From: Paulinella micropora
Taxonomy: Eukaryota; Cercozoa; Imbricatea; Euglyphida
NCBI GenBank assembly: GCA_009731375.1
Contig: BJOX01000086.1
Span: 924,387-988,386 of the forward strand
Reading direction: 5' to 3'
DNA length: 64,000 nt
In this document: in pieces, positions 31,592-42,954 of the stretch
Position numbering within the stretch: position 1 is the stretch's first letter
Layout of the letters: each line of letters starts with the position of its first letter
Translations under genes and position numbers: made by a program
Notes under the pieces: generated by a model
The model's database searches: none
The model's input: only the letters and a program-made list of their open reading frames with translations
What the model was told of the DNA's origin: nothing

Positions 31592-31796
31592 GTTGCCAGG
31601 TGGCAACTCAGCTGAAAATCATCTTCAAAGGGGGGGCGGCAGACAATGGACATTGGGCACTAAAAACTTTTGTAATAAATTTTATTTTATTTTAATACTT
31701 GAAAATGAAAGAAATAGCTGTATTATTAATAAATTTCACTATTTTATTTTTTTTCTTCTTCTGAAGTATTTGAAATCCGGTTGTCACATGGCAACC
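31592..31796. repeat. GTTGCCA/TGGCAAC palindromes downstream of the piggyBac gene
   Basis: GTTGCCAGGTGGCAAC at 31592-31607 and GGTTGTCACATGGCAACC at 31779-31796. Similar palindromes (TTGCCATATGGCAA at 57522-57535, TGCCATATGGCA at 57543-57554) would lie on the other side of the piggyBac gene once the inversion is undone, so they may be subterminal repeats of that transposon. Confidence 0.45.
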
Positions 31797-31868
31797 ATGC
31801 ACATGCACTTAAACAATCATGAAAATACGCTACAAATCAAAATTTGAAAAATGTGATGAATCGAAGTT

Positions 31869-32480
31869 TCAAGTGTGATTGTATCGAGGTAAATCTTTTT
31901 TGATTTGCTCCTGATCGGCCGATGCAATTCGTAAGGGTGACTCATCACCATCATCACATCTTTGCATGTAAACATCGAGGGAAATGATGTGAATTGCTAA
32001 AACGTCTTTCCCCCAACGTTCAAATTCCTCTGCCACTGTGTTTGGGTCGTTCATAGATTGCTTTTCTTTTTCTCCATGTAGCCAAGCAGGTCCATACTTT
32101 CCAGTATATTGGTTGGAACCTGCTGGGTGGCCCTAAACGTGAACCAGAACTGTGGATTCGAAATTATGATCAACTAGACTTACTTCCACCTTAATAACCT
32201 TGCCCAAGCTGAACCTTTTCACTTTCTTATTGGATTTGCGTTTGACTTGCTTGTTGTTGTCATAATCAACCCACTCAAACGCAATAAATTTCTCCTCACC
32301 AGGAAGCTCCTCGCCTGCTGCAACATCGCTACCAAGCACTTTTGCAGTGTTGATTGAAGCAGCTGCATTGTCGCTGTCGCTGTCGTCATCGTTAGACTTG
32401 GTGTCATCGTTGGCGTTTTCGTTGGGCCAGGCGTTATCGTTGTCGTTGTCGTTGTCGTTGAGTGGTAATCGTAAAAACAA
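31869..32480 (-). CDS. 3' exons of a host gene, function unknown
   Basis: A frame at 32480-32133 with an Asn/Asp-rich repeat start (GTTGTC hexamers), then an ordered-looking segment FIAFEWVDYDNNKQVKRKS and FSLGKVIKVEVSLVDHNFES. A second frame ends at a stop at 31869 and can be entered from an acceptor CCAGCAG near 32128. It encodes YTGKYGPAWLHGEKEKQS and a charged C-terminus. These are on the same strand as, and downstream of, the well-supported exons at 34.1-34.8 kb and may be the end of that gene. No domain is recognised. Confidence 0.4.
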
Positions 32481-32644
32481 ACGGGGCCAGTCGTTGTCGT
32501 TGTCCTAGGACGCGTCGTCACGATCGCTGTCATCAGCCTGCAGCTGATCCTGATTTCGCTTCGCAGAACAAAGTTCACAGACTAAAAAGTCTGAGAATTG
32601 TCCACGTAGGTGCAAATTTTGCAAGTCGATTCTAGCGCGTCCTA

Positions 32645-32745
32645 CAAGAATAGTGTGTCTGTATGTACGTACGTAATAGTGTGTCTGTATGTACGTACGT
32701 ATGTATGTATGTATGTATGTATGTATGCATACATTTACATATGTA
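32645..32745. repeat. GTAT/ACGT microsatellite
   Basis: TATGTACGTACG units then (TATG)n. It lies between the exon-like blocks of the minus-strand gene, presumably in an intron. Confidence 0.9.
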
Positions 32746-33159
32746 TTTACGTCTGACTCCTTCTTACTCTTCATTTTGCGCCTTTTTCACTGCAACCTAT
32801 ATTATAAAATAGTATATATGCATGTATGTATGTATGTATGTACATTGTAACTTTGCTAGACTCCTCATCTGATCCATCAATTTCGATGATTTCTTTCTTG
32901 ATAGCCTTGCATGTTGCGGCCACCGACGCTGATGCAGACGCCGACGCAGGCGCAGACTACCACGACAGAAGCGAAGGTGAAGACGAAGAGGAATACGAAG
33001 ATGAAGACGAAGAAGACAGCGGAGGAAGGCTGCCAGAATTACCAATCAACACCGCCAGGGGCTTCAGGACTTTGCGAATACCTGGGTGTGTCAATTCCTT
33101 CATTCGTTTTTTGCCTTTGCCCTTCGCACTTTTCTTTTCCTCTCTGATTGCTTCCACAG

Positions 33160-33931
33160 TCTCGAGATAAGGAACCCTGCGATTTTTTTCCTTCTTTTCT
33201 TATCTTGCAGCAGGACTAAAGCGTTGCAGGATTCCCTCGCTTTCCTGTTCACACATACAATGATTGCAAATTAGAACAAAGAAAAATTATAGATAAATCT
33301 AGATAGTGTGTGTGTGAGTGGAGCAGAGAAGGGGGTGGATGGAGAGAGAGAAAGATAGAAAGAAAGAAAGAGAGACAAAGAGGAAGGAGGGAGCATTCAA
33401 GCGAGAGAGTGAATATTTACTTTTACTGAAATCATGATTGACTTAGCCTCTCGCTCTTCTCGCTTTGCAGCGAATGCTTCTTAGTAAAGCTGTCGACCAG
33501 TCTCTATACATACGTAAAAATCAATACAGATACATCAGTTCATCCATCCATACATACACGAGCACTGTCAGACATAAAAGCAGTTATGCATTCATACATA
33601 CATGCATATATGTATATTTATATACATACATACATACATACATACCTGCATCAATCTTTGTTGCCAGTGTCTCAGAAGACCAGGAACCAGGATCCCCAGA
33701 AAGTTTCAATGTATCCGCAAAAATCTTCACTTTGCCCTGAAAATATGAATGCATGTACATTGTATGTATGTATGTATGTATCATTGTATTTTTGTATATG
33801 TATGTAAATATGTATGTATGTGTGTATATGTATGTATGTATTATGTACTTCATGGCTCCTTCTGGCTTGATCATCGTGAGTTCCTTTTTTCGTTTCTTTG
33901 CTTTTTCGATGATCTTCTCCTGTTGCTTTTC
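33160..33931 (-). CDS. Middle exons of the minus-strand host gene (approximate)
   Basis: Four coding blocks between microsatellites. One at 33931-33849 (acceptor TAAGTAG) encodes a Lys/Glu-rich helix, [18 protein letters not shown]. One at about 33739-33645 (acceptor TTTTCAG, donor GTATGT) encodes [18 protein letters not shown]. One near 33475-33425 encodes [16 protein letters not shown]. One below 33260 follows a GTGTGAACAG acceptor and encodes [13 protein letters not shown]. The frame of the first continues from the exon at 34104-34202. The 3' join of the first block is not resolved by a canonical in-frame GT-AG pair, so boundaries are approximate. Confidence 0.45.
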
Positions 33932-33945
33932 CTACTTATAAATGT

Positions 33946-33999
33946 ATAAATGTATGTATGCATATATATGTACTTATACTTATACATATATATATATGC

Positions 34000-34066
<67 letters not shown>

Positions 34067-34078
34067 TGTATGTATACG
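33946..34078. repeat. TATG/TA microsatellite in an intron
   Basis: (TGTA)n then (TA)n for more than 100 bp directly between two coding blocks of the minus-strand gene. Confidence 0.92.
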
Positions 34079-34103
34079 TATTGATGTATTATATTTAATT
34101 TAC

Positions 34104-34776
34104 CTTATTCTCTATCTTCATTTTAGTAACGATTGCAACCAGGTAGTTTTTGCATGCATTTCCAGACTTCCTAATTTTTGCTGCCGCAACACAGCGTCTC
34201 ACCTCTATACATCATTAATATATTACTAGCATTATGTTGTACAATACATAAATCGTGGTATACGTATGTATGTATGTATGTATATATGTTTGTATGTGTG
34301 AGTGTATGCACATATATATGTGTGTGTAATGTTTGTGTGTTTGTCACCTCGAGGTTGTATTCTCCCCTGCTGGTGCAAATGATCTTTTTGTTAGTGGCTG
34401 GGTCTTTGAGGTCGCCCCATCCACCTGCCGGCTCCGCCTTGCCGACGATGTTCTTCGCCCGATACTCTCGCAGCTCCTCTGCGATTTGCCCCAATGTGAT
34501 TCTTGCCCTGCCGATATTTTCAAACTCGCGCATTACAGCCTTCAGACCAGACGATTTCGTTCCTCGCAAATATTCTGCTACTTCCGGAGTTGCGTTGAAA
34601 ACTGCCGGGTCTTTCGCTGCAAAACAATCCAATGATATCAGTAATTAAGCTACTAGATTTTACAAAAAAGGTCGCATTGTGAAAAAAAAACTGTTACCGA
34701 CGTTCAGCTGAGTTTTTTTGAGGTCAGTGATATCTTCCAAACCGTATTCCGCCATGCGATAAACGTTTTCATCCAT
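34104..34776 (-). CDS. 5' exons of a host gene, function unknown
   Basis: Three exons join perfectly in frame on the minus strand. 34776-34698 starts ATG right after an acceptor CTGACAG, begins [17 protein letters not shown] and ends with donor GTAACAG. 34616-34348 (acceptor GTTTTGCAG, donor GTGACA) encodes [15 protein letters not shown] and a helical segment. 34202-34104 (acceptor TGTATAGAG, donor GTAAAT) is exactly 33 codons. Phases 1, 0 and 0 are all consistent. The intron between the second and third exons carries GTAT microsatellite. The predicted protein is soluble, with helical charged regions and no domain that I recognise. Good splice structure and composition make it one of the more credible host genes here. 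Confidence 0.65.
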
Positions 34777-35167
34777 CTGTCAGAAATAAAAATATTACGA
34801 TCATTTGTCGTGATGACAGCAGTGAGGTGCCATAGTTATGCGAACTTTACCTTGGATCGAAATTGCTTTCTTTAGATGCTTTGTTGGTTGATTGAACTGT
34901 ACAAGAATAGAAAATTTCGTTGTTAGGGTTAGGGGTGGGCCCTTGAAAATTTCAAAAAGAAATTCGTGCGTTGCACAATGGATTTTGTTAGTGGTAAAAT
35001 CTTGCAACCACTTTAGACTGATTTTTATTTTTGATATTTCCTTGCAAGCATCTCAGACTAGTCAGACTGTATTTTTTACCCCAATTGGTAGATTCTTAAG
35101 TTTCTTACCATTATCTTACACGTGTGTGCACAATATAATTATCAGTGTTTGGTCATCCTTGCGAGTG

Positions 35168-35430
35168 TCAGGCCTGTCTCTGAATATAAACTTTGAATTT
35201 AGCGTCCCAGCCCCGAATTCTAGACACAGCGGCCTGTGCCTTCCGAACATGCTGTCGCTTTCTCAACATTAGCATGTTGTCGTCTGCGGTTAGGATACAA
35301 TTGCCCACAGCCTCTCTGGATGAAAGGGATGCATTCCAGTTTAGATATTCGCTGGGAGTGGAAGCTAGGGATTTGGGCGTCGCAGAAGCAGCTAGAAAAG
35401 GGGTAAAACTACTGATGTTTTGATAATTTC
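35168..35430 (-). CDS. Possible terminal exon, minus strand
   Basis: A frame that can start at an acceptor CCCTTTTCTAG near 35398 encodes about 77 residues (ATPKSLASTPSEYLNWNASL, then RKRQHVRKAQAAVSR) before a TGA. The antisense plus frame 35193-35423 is also open, so the strand is uncertain. No family is recognised. Confidence 0.35.
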
Positions 35431-35619
35431 TTACAACGTACGTATACACTAGTATTAGTGGTAACCATATCTGTATATACGCTAGTATATATCTAGTACA
35501 TATATCTGTATATCTGCTATAGTTCTAGTAACTACTAGTACGTATACGTCCAGTACGTATACTAGGTATGAATGTTGTTTTTAGATGACTCTAGAGACTA
35601 GGTATATCTGTATATACTA

Positions 35620-35845
35620 GTGTATGTATTATGTATGTATATATACGTATACGTATGTACATGTATGTATGTATGTATGTATGTATATGGTATGTATGTA
35701 TGTACATGTATATACGTACTATAGCTAGATGTATGTATCTAGTGTATGTATGCACGTATGTATGTACGTATGTATGTACGTATGTATGTATGTATGTATG
35801 TATGTATCTGTGTATGTATGTATGTATGTATGTATCATGTAACAG
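35620..35845. repeat. GTAT microsatellite
   Basis: (TATG)n with interspersed GTAC and GTATAC steps over about 225 bp. Confidence 0.93.
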
Positions 35846-36004
35846 TTTTCGGTTAGTTCTGTCCCTTTTTCGGTTAAGTTTTTTCCTCGTGCCGTTTTTT
35901 TTTGACGGCCTTGAGTGGTCCTCATTTATTGTCATCGAATCCGAAAGAACAAAAATTCCCGACATGAAGTTATGTCCACCTCTGACCGAAAAAATCATGT
36001 ATAT

Positions 36005-36125
36005 GAAGCTTTTCTTGTGCTTTGCTTGCCTGCTTGTTTTTGCTTGCGTGCTTGCTTGCTTGCTAGTACTCTGCTTGCTTGCTTGCTTGCTTGCTTAAGC
36101 TTGCTTGCTCTTGCTTGCTCTTGCT

Positions 36126-36159
<34 letters not shown>

Positions 36160-36211
36160 GTTGCTTGCTTGCTTGCTTGCCAGTACCCTTGCTTGCTTGC
36201 TTGCTTCCTTG

Positions 36212-36247
<36 letters not shown>

Positions 36248-36365
36248 TTCTCTCTTTCTCTCTCTCTCTCTCTCGCTGTCTGTCTCTCCCTGGCTTCTCT
36301 CTCTCTCTCTCCTTCTCTCTCTCTCTCTCTCTTCTTCTGCTTCTTCTTCTTCTTCTTCTTCTTCA
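36005..36365. repeat. CTTG then CT and CTT microsatellites
   Basis: (CTTG)n from about 36020 to 36212, (CT)n with TCTCTTT variants to 36335, then (CTT)n to 36365. The Leu/Ala/Cys-rich frames across it are spurious. Confidence 0.95.
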
Positions 36366-36469
36366 TTTTATTGAGAGAACAATTTTACAACTGGACTCAG
36401 GGAACGTCCACGTGAAAAATATAGCTAGTAAGTTCTCTCTCTCTCTCCCTCCCTCTCTCTCTCTCTCTA

Positions 36470-36470
36470 C

Positions 36471-36522
<52 letters not shown>

Positions 36523-36733
36523 GTATCCATCTGGTTTTTTGAAATGGGTGCCATCTGTCGACAGACAGAGAATTAGGGGATGGTGTGGGTGTGCTGGGCC
36601 CGTGGTGGGGTGCCTTATGTGTGCCTAGCCATACGCCTATAAGTCACATGCCGAAATAGCGACGGGAAGCACAATCCTGTTCCCTCAGGGTGCCCTTTCT
36701 CGCTTGTTGAGCCCGGAATAAACCCTCTCTCTC

Positions 36734-36788
<55 letters not shown>

Positions 36789-37085
36789 GCCCTCTGTAAT
36801 GGAGGTGGGAGCTCGTTCTGCAAGGGGCGCTTATGGAACGAGCCCTGGCCCCGCCTGGTACTAGGGAGCTTTGGTATCGCCTGTATCAGTCCCTTCCGTG
36901 CAAACATCACGGCTTAGCTGGGCATCGGGTTAATACTTTACCCACAGACTTCCTTGGTTGACGAAATCAGAAGCTCCTTTTTTCTGACATTAGTCGATAT
37001 CTCATCTATCTATCTATCTATCTATCTATCTATATCTATTTATCTATCTCTGTCTCTCTCTCTCTCTGTCTCTCTCTCTCTCTCT
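36470..37085. repeat. CTAT microsatellites (three blocks)
   Basis: (CTAT)n at 36470-36525, 36735-36790 and 37003-37045, followed by (CT)n to 37085. Between them is unique sequence without an ORF. Confidence 0.93.
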
Positions 37086-38516
37086 TATTTTTCGTATTCA
37101 TTTTTCGTATTCATTTTTCATATTCATTTTTCATATTCATTTTTCATATTCATTTTTCATATTCGTTTTTCATATTCATTTTTCACATTCATTTTTCATA
37201 TTCATTTTTCATATTCATTTTTCATATTCATTTTTTATATTCATTGTTCACATTCATTTTTCACATTCATTTTTCATATTCATTTTTCATATTCATTTTT
37301 CATATTCATTTTTCATATTCATTTTTCATATTCATTTTTCATATTCATTTTTCATATTCATTTTTCATAATTATTTTTCACATTCATTTTTCATATTCAT
37401 TTTTCATATTTATTTTTCATATTTTTCATATTCATTTTTCATATTCATTTTTCATATTCATTTTCATATTCATTTTTCATATTCATTTTTCATATTCATT
37501 TTTCATATTCATTGTTCATATTCATTTTTCATGTTTATTTTTCACGTTTATTTTTCACATTCATTTTTCACATTCATTTTTCATATTCATTTTTCATTTT
37601 CATTTTTCACATTCATTTTTTATATTTATTTTTCATATTTATTTTTCACATACATTTTTCACATTCATTTTTCACATTCATTTTTCACATTCATTTTTCA
37701 CATTCATTTTTCACATTCATTTTTCACATTCATTTTTCATATTCATTTTTCACATTCATTTTTCATATTCATTTTTCATATTCATTTTTCATATTCATTT
37801 TTCATATTCATTTTTCATATTCATTTTTCATAATCATTTTTCATAATCATTTTTCATATTCATTTTTCATATTCATTTTTCATATTCATTTTTCATATTC
37901 ATTTTTCAAATTCATTTTTCACATTCATTTTTCACATTCATTTTTCACATTCATTTTTCACATTCATTTTTCACATTCATTTTTCACATTCATTTTCACA
38001 TTCATTTTTCACATTCATTTTTTATATTCATTTTTCTTATTCATTTTCACATTCATTTTTCATATTCATTTTTCATATTCATTTTTTATATTCATTTTTT
38101 ATATTCATTTTTCATATTCATTTTTCATATTCATTTTTCATATTCATTTTTCATATTCATTTTTCATATTCATTTTTCATATTCATTTTTCATATTCATT
38201 TTTTATATTCATTTTTCACACTCATTTTTCGTATTCATTTTTCATATTCATTTTTTATATTCATTTTTCACATTCATTTTTCACATTCATTTTTCATATT
38301 CATTTTTCATATTCATTTTTCATATTCATTTTTCACATTCATTTTTCACATTCATTTTTCACATTCATTTTTCATATTCATTTTTCATATTCATTTTTCA
38401 TATTCACTTTTCACACTCATTTTTCACATTCATGTTTCATATTCATTTTATTTATTTTTCATATTTATTTTTCACATTCATTTTTCACATTCATTTTTCA
38501 CATTCATTTTATACTA
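37086..38516. repeat. 13-bp minisatellite ATTCATTTTTCAT/C
   Basis: About 1.43 kb of a 13-bp unit (CATATTCATTTTT or CACATTCATTTTT), roughly 110 copies. The CATATT and CACATT variants are clustered in blocks, as expected from local duplication. The unit has no stop codon in the plus frames, so it produces a spurious 355-codon ORF (37512-38579) with a 13-residue period. I do not regard this as a gene. Confidence 0.95.
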
Positions 38517-38815
38517 AATTGCACATCGTCTTGTATATATAATCACATAGATCTTGAACATGTTTTTACTAGAATGTGACGTACTGGAAGGCGTGGTACT
38601 GGTTGGGAAAGTTGCAAGGAGCACATCCAGGTCCACCGCTTGACTGGTCCACGGACCGATATCCAGTGCATGAACCAAAAACTTTTTAAACGTAATTTGC
38701 ATATATTTTTACAGGACTCCATGGTGGGCATCGTTATCAAACACTCACCCGAAGCCCAAATCGCCTTGGAATGGAGCGTGTTTCTTCTATGGGAAGCAGG
38801 TAGTGCAAATAATCT

Positions 38816-38816
<1 letters not shown>

Positions 38817-38867
<51 letters not shown>

Positions 38868-38945
38868 CTCCTCACTCCTCACTTCTCTCCTCTCTCTCCT
38901 CCCTCTCTCTCCTCCCTCTCTCTCTCCTCCCTCTCTCTCTCCTCC

Positions 38946-38990
<45 letters not shown>

Positions 38991-38995
38991 CTTGC
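38817..38995. repeat. CT microsatellite inside the transposase intron
   Basis: (CT)n with CTCC interruptions over about 180 bp. Confidence 0.95.
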
Positions 38996-39127
38996 TCTCC
39001 ATCTATCTATCGGGGCTTAGTGCCCATCTCCAGCCCGCTACCCAGTCAGTGGCACCCTTGGGTGACGGAGTGGAATGGATGCCTATGTCCTCAGATATGC
39101 AGTGCTAAAAGGTCAAACATATCTAAT

Positions 39128-39166
<39 letters not shown>

Positions 39167-39171
39167 GTCTG

Positions 39172-39252
<81 letters not shown>

Positions 39253-39253
39253 G
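39128..39253. repeat. CTAT microsatellite inside the transposase intron
   Basis: About 30 CTAT units with two CTGT variants. Confidence 0.95.
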
Positions 39254-40223
39254 CATCCAACTACCAGCGACGTCTTGCTGACAGGTTCAAATATTTCTTG
39301 CAGATCCAAATCTTCAAGACGTAGAGATCGTCCGGATTCTCAAGTACGAACTCGGATGGACCTGGCTTGACGACGGGACCGCTGGTGCAGCAGTCAAGAG
39401 GATCGAGCGCATTCGAAAGGATACCCTCCATTACTCTCTCAAGATGGCATCTATTACTTCCCCCTTGAAATACACTGTCCGCAACATTCTGCGAATGTAC
39501 GGGTATGTAGATTGGGTGGCGGAAGTAGATCCTGCGCGCTTGAAATTTATTGACGAAGCTTCTTTCAGGAATTATGATTTATACCGGCGTCGGAACTGCC
39601 GGTCAGCGCGGGGAACTCGGGTGCATATGCTAGCATCTCTTGTACATGGTTTATTCTTTTGATTTTGAGCCCCCGCCTCCCCCCCCCCCCTCCTTCTTTG
39701 TTTTCTGATTTTCTTTCTTTCAAAATTTTTTCCTGTTTTTTTTCCTCATTTAACTATGATAAATGTTTCCCTTTGAAAGTTTATATCATCGCTAAATATC
39801 AGATTCTTAGTCTTGACACATTATTTGTTTTTGGTTGATCTTTTAGGTCGTACTGGGAAGGGACATGTCTGAGCATGTCGATGTAACATACAGTGTTACT
39901 TACCTGACGTCGTTAGTTCATCCACGAGGGGGTGCACTGCTTTCCGTTAGGTTGGGTAGCAATAATGCTGTTGATTTTTTGAATAGCATTCTGGATGCCA
40001 TAGCGAACGGTCTTCTGGTGGCGTGGTGCTTGATAATGCTAAGATCCATTACGCAGCCGCCATCAAGCCACTCCTGCATGCTCTTTTGCCTGCCCTCGGT
40101 ATCTCGCTTGTCTTTCTGCCGGCTTACTCGCCTGAATTTAATCCGTGCGAGTTGGTGTTTTCGAATGTCAAAGAATTCATGCGGGCTCATCGAGGAAATG
40201 AAAGTTTTTTGACTGAGATCTAA

Positions 40224-41620
40224 AGGGGGTTTGCAAATGCAACCAGTTTAGAATCAGTGGCGGCGCAGTACGGACACTGCATTCCATGATATTTATGAAT
40301 ATTCATATTAATAGTAATAGTTGACAAAGCAAATCACACAACTGTCCTTTCCAATAAGTCTCTCTGCCTACGTTATACCAGATCCTGCCTCGCCCTATTT
40401 ACCTGTCTATCTACCTGTCTACCTACTTGCCTGCTGTCCTTTATATTGTATTAATACCAGGCTAAGTTATCAATAGTAGTAATCTTAATAAGACTCGTGA
40501 CAGACGTTGATTACGGGTGACTATATGATTATTTTTTTTACTTAACAGAGTTTCAATGCTTAAAACGGGAGTCTAAAACTTCAAAAGTATACAACTGAAA
40601 CTGAATGAATCCCAACCAAAGCTTGTGAATCTCAACTGCCGGTTCGATTTCAAAGTAAGCGGCGGGTATCAACAAAAACTAATAGTTTCATTCAAAACTG
40701 AAAAACTCAGCAGAGAAAACTCAATTTTCAACCAAAACTAAAAACTGACTGACTCAAAACAGAAAAACCAATTTTTTTTAACACTTGAATGTCGCTAGCA
40801 ATACGTTTCGACTTCGCTAACTAGTTTTCGATTTCGTCACGGTTCAGAAATCACTCCAAACAATCAATTAAAAAAGCAGTTATGAATTGCACTATCGGAG
40901 TGAATGAATACCGTACCGGACCGAATTATTAATATTGTGTCAAACATACTTCAAGTTTACACTTCTGTTTTTAGTTCCGTTACTTCATTTTTCCGTTTAT
41001 CACTGAGTTTATCAACTCAGTGTCCGGCCATAACTTGTAGTTGTTACGTTTTCAACTGCTGCAGGGTGTTATTAATAACTTCACAGATCAATTTATTTCC
41101 CTTTACCTGTTAGCAATTTAGAAAATGTTAACTATTGTATTTTTTCCAGATATCTACACTTTATTTCCCTAGACCGCTTTTTCCTGTCCAGTCACATATG
41201 AAATAATAATGATAGGTACTTGAAATATGCATCTACGCCACTGAGGTAAAGTCACGGTGGCAGTCTTCCGTTCTTTTTACCGTGACCGACCGTCAGCGGC
41301 TTTATTTTTACCCAGACTGACTTGAACAACTCCAACTGCTACACAACTCATTTTCCACTTGAAATATTCTCGTTAGTTCTCAGAATTTGGATTGTTTCGC
41401 AAGGGACAAGTAGTCTGTCAAGTATTAATAAGCATACTGAATAAACTGGAATCAACCGCCCCAGCAGTGTCTTTTGGTATCTTTCCTGATCTCGGAAGTA
41501 TTTTGAGATCAATTGACAGCCGTGTGTGTATTCAATTGATTGCCGGTTGGTAATTTCCTTGCAGGAGGCTAGTCAAGACTTACAATTCGAATTTCCCTAT
41601 ATTTTCGGAAGAGTCACACT
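40224..41620. other. Intergenic stretch, no gene seen
   Basis: 1.4 kb with no long or splice-supported frame. 40560-40760 repeats AAAACTC/AACTGAAA-like words but is not a clear tandem array. Confidence 0.5.
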
Positions 41621-41742
41621 CTGTGTGTGCTGTCGACAGCTCGAATGAAGTTGGAGAACTCCTACCTGCTTTTGGAAACACCAACAGCGAGCAAGCTCAA
41701 GGTCACACATCACACCCGGACAGCTAGTTCACCTGTCCTCAA

Positions 41743-42768
41743 GTGTCTGTGCATGATGACTCTTGTGCATGCTCACCACACGCAGAGAGGCGACTTTGTA
41801 CTATGTATTCAGGTTCTGTTCAAATTCGGTTCAAGTTCATTGCATACATAGGGCAGTCCCTCAGCCAAGACCATCGAGTAGCAATCATCCCACAAGGTCT
41901 CCTTTGCAAATTCCAGACCTTTTTGCTACACTGTGGGTCTTTAACGTTCAGGTCTGAAGAAATGAGCCTTCCAGCCTCCTTTCCACGCCCCAATTACGAT
42001 CTGGTCTCCAAGGAAATCCACTACCGAGACGAATGCCTCAGCATTTTTCGAACTCTACGCACTACTCTCAAAGTCCAATTCATGGATACGTACCAGAAGG
42101 CCCTCAAGGATGGTTCGGCAAAGAAGCTCTCTCCCCAGACAGATGGAATTGGCCGCGCCCACTTCATCAAGGTAGTCCTCACGACTCTAGAGAAAGACCT
42201 TTGCCCACTCCTAGCGAAAGCAGTCAAAGACTGCCTTCTCAATCTTGAGGAGGAGCCTTTTATTCCTATGCAGCCACTTGAGCAGTTGGTAGATTATTGG
42301 CTCGACCTTTCTGTTTTCCATAAGTGGACCTCTTTTGGAGGTGAGAGAGATTGAGCCATTGCTCGTTACAATGACCTAGCGAAAAAGGTTGGCTGGGTTC
42401 AAACCCCGGATTACGTCCCCGTCTCTTTACGCTACGTGACGGGCCCAGTGCTCACAGGCACGGCGGCTCCTACTATGGGGCCATCTCGCCCTCCACCGGC
42501 AGCCACGACGACGGTCACGACGGCGATGCCTGCGGTCGCGACGAAAACTGGATTGCCAGCAACGTCATCGTCATCGTCATCGTCATCGTCGTCGTCGGCA
42601 GCTCCGCTTTTTCGTCCTCCGGCAGCCCCTACCCCGACGAGACTTTACTCACCAGGCCCACGACCGAAGCGGTGGGCCCCTCCCATCCTTTGCAGGTCGA
42701 GCTTTTCGTCCCCCGGTAAGCAGTCTGGGCCCTACAAGCGGGTCGGATGCCCAAAGATATCTGTTTAG
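41743..42768 (+). CDS. Unidentified ORF with one TGA and a Pro/Ser-rich C-terminus
   Basis: 342 codons in one frame interrupted by a single TGA at 42352-42354, after GGERD. The first part (about 70-200) is helical and well ordered by composition (EIHYRDECLSIFRTLRTTL, ALKDGSAKKLSPQTDGIG, PLEQLVDYWLDLSV). After the TGA, ARYNDLAKKVGWVQTPDYVP leads into a Pro/Ala/Ser tail with a TCG/TCA-encoded Ser run. Beyond the stop at 42768 a neighbouring frame goes on with Ser/Pro-rich sequence for another 35 codons, suggesting an indel near 42700. Length and layout (ordered core then disordered tail) would fit a retroelement Gag, but I find no zinc knuckle and cannot assign it. Confidence 0.45.
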
Positions 42769-42954
42769 CCGACCGCCACCGACATCCGAGGGGTTACTGT
42801 CCCCACAACCCTCCTGGCTCAGTTCCGACTCCGACGTTTTCTCGCCGGAGCCCTAGCTTTCCGGGCTCGTTTTCTACCCCTACTATGGGGACAAAAATGC
42901 TGATTCTAGCCGAAAACTGATTCCGTCGACTATTTGACGATAATCGGACCTACA

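Larger units (their letters stand above)
38715..40223 (+). pseudogene. Tc1/mariner-like (IS630 superfamily, DDE_3) transposase, decayed, with introns
   Basis: A first block (38715-38799) after acceptor TTTTTACAG ends in donor GTAGTG. A 504-nt intron holding (CT)n and (CTAT)n microsatellites follows. The block from 39304 (acceptor TTCTTGCAG) encodes the linker and the first catalytic part, LKFIDEASFRNYD. After a second interval (acceptor TCTTTTAG at 39846) comes DFLNSILDAIANG, then a frameshift near 40018-40025, then VVLDNAKIHYA (second Asp) and LPAYSPEFNPCELVFSNVK (the Glu of the DDE triad, in the usual NPxE context). The stop is at 40221-40223. It is normally a cut-and-paste transposase at TA sites; the frameshift makes it inactive. 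Confidence 0.78.

Noticed and set aside
36079-36576. Leu/Ser-rich and Ala/Lys-rich ORFs
   Set aside because: Translations of CTTG and CT microsatellites.
37512-38579. 355-codon ORF
   Set aside because: It is the translation of a 13-bp minisatellite, with all plus frames open, no start context and no domain.
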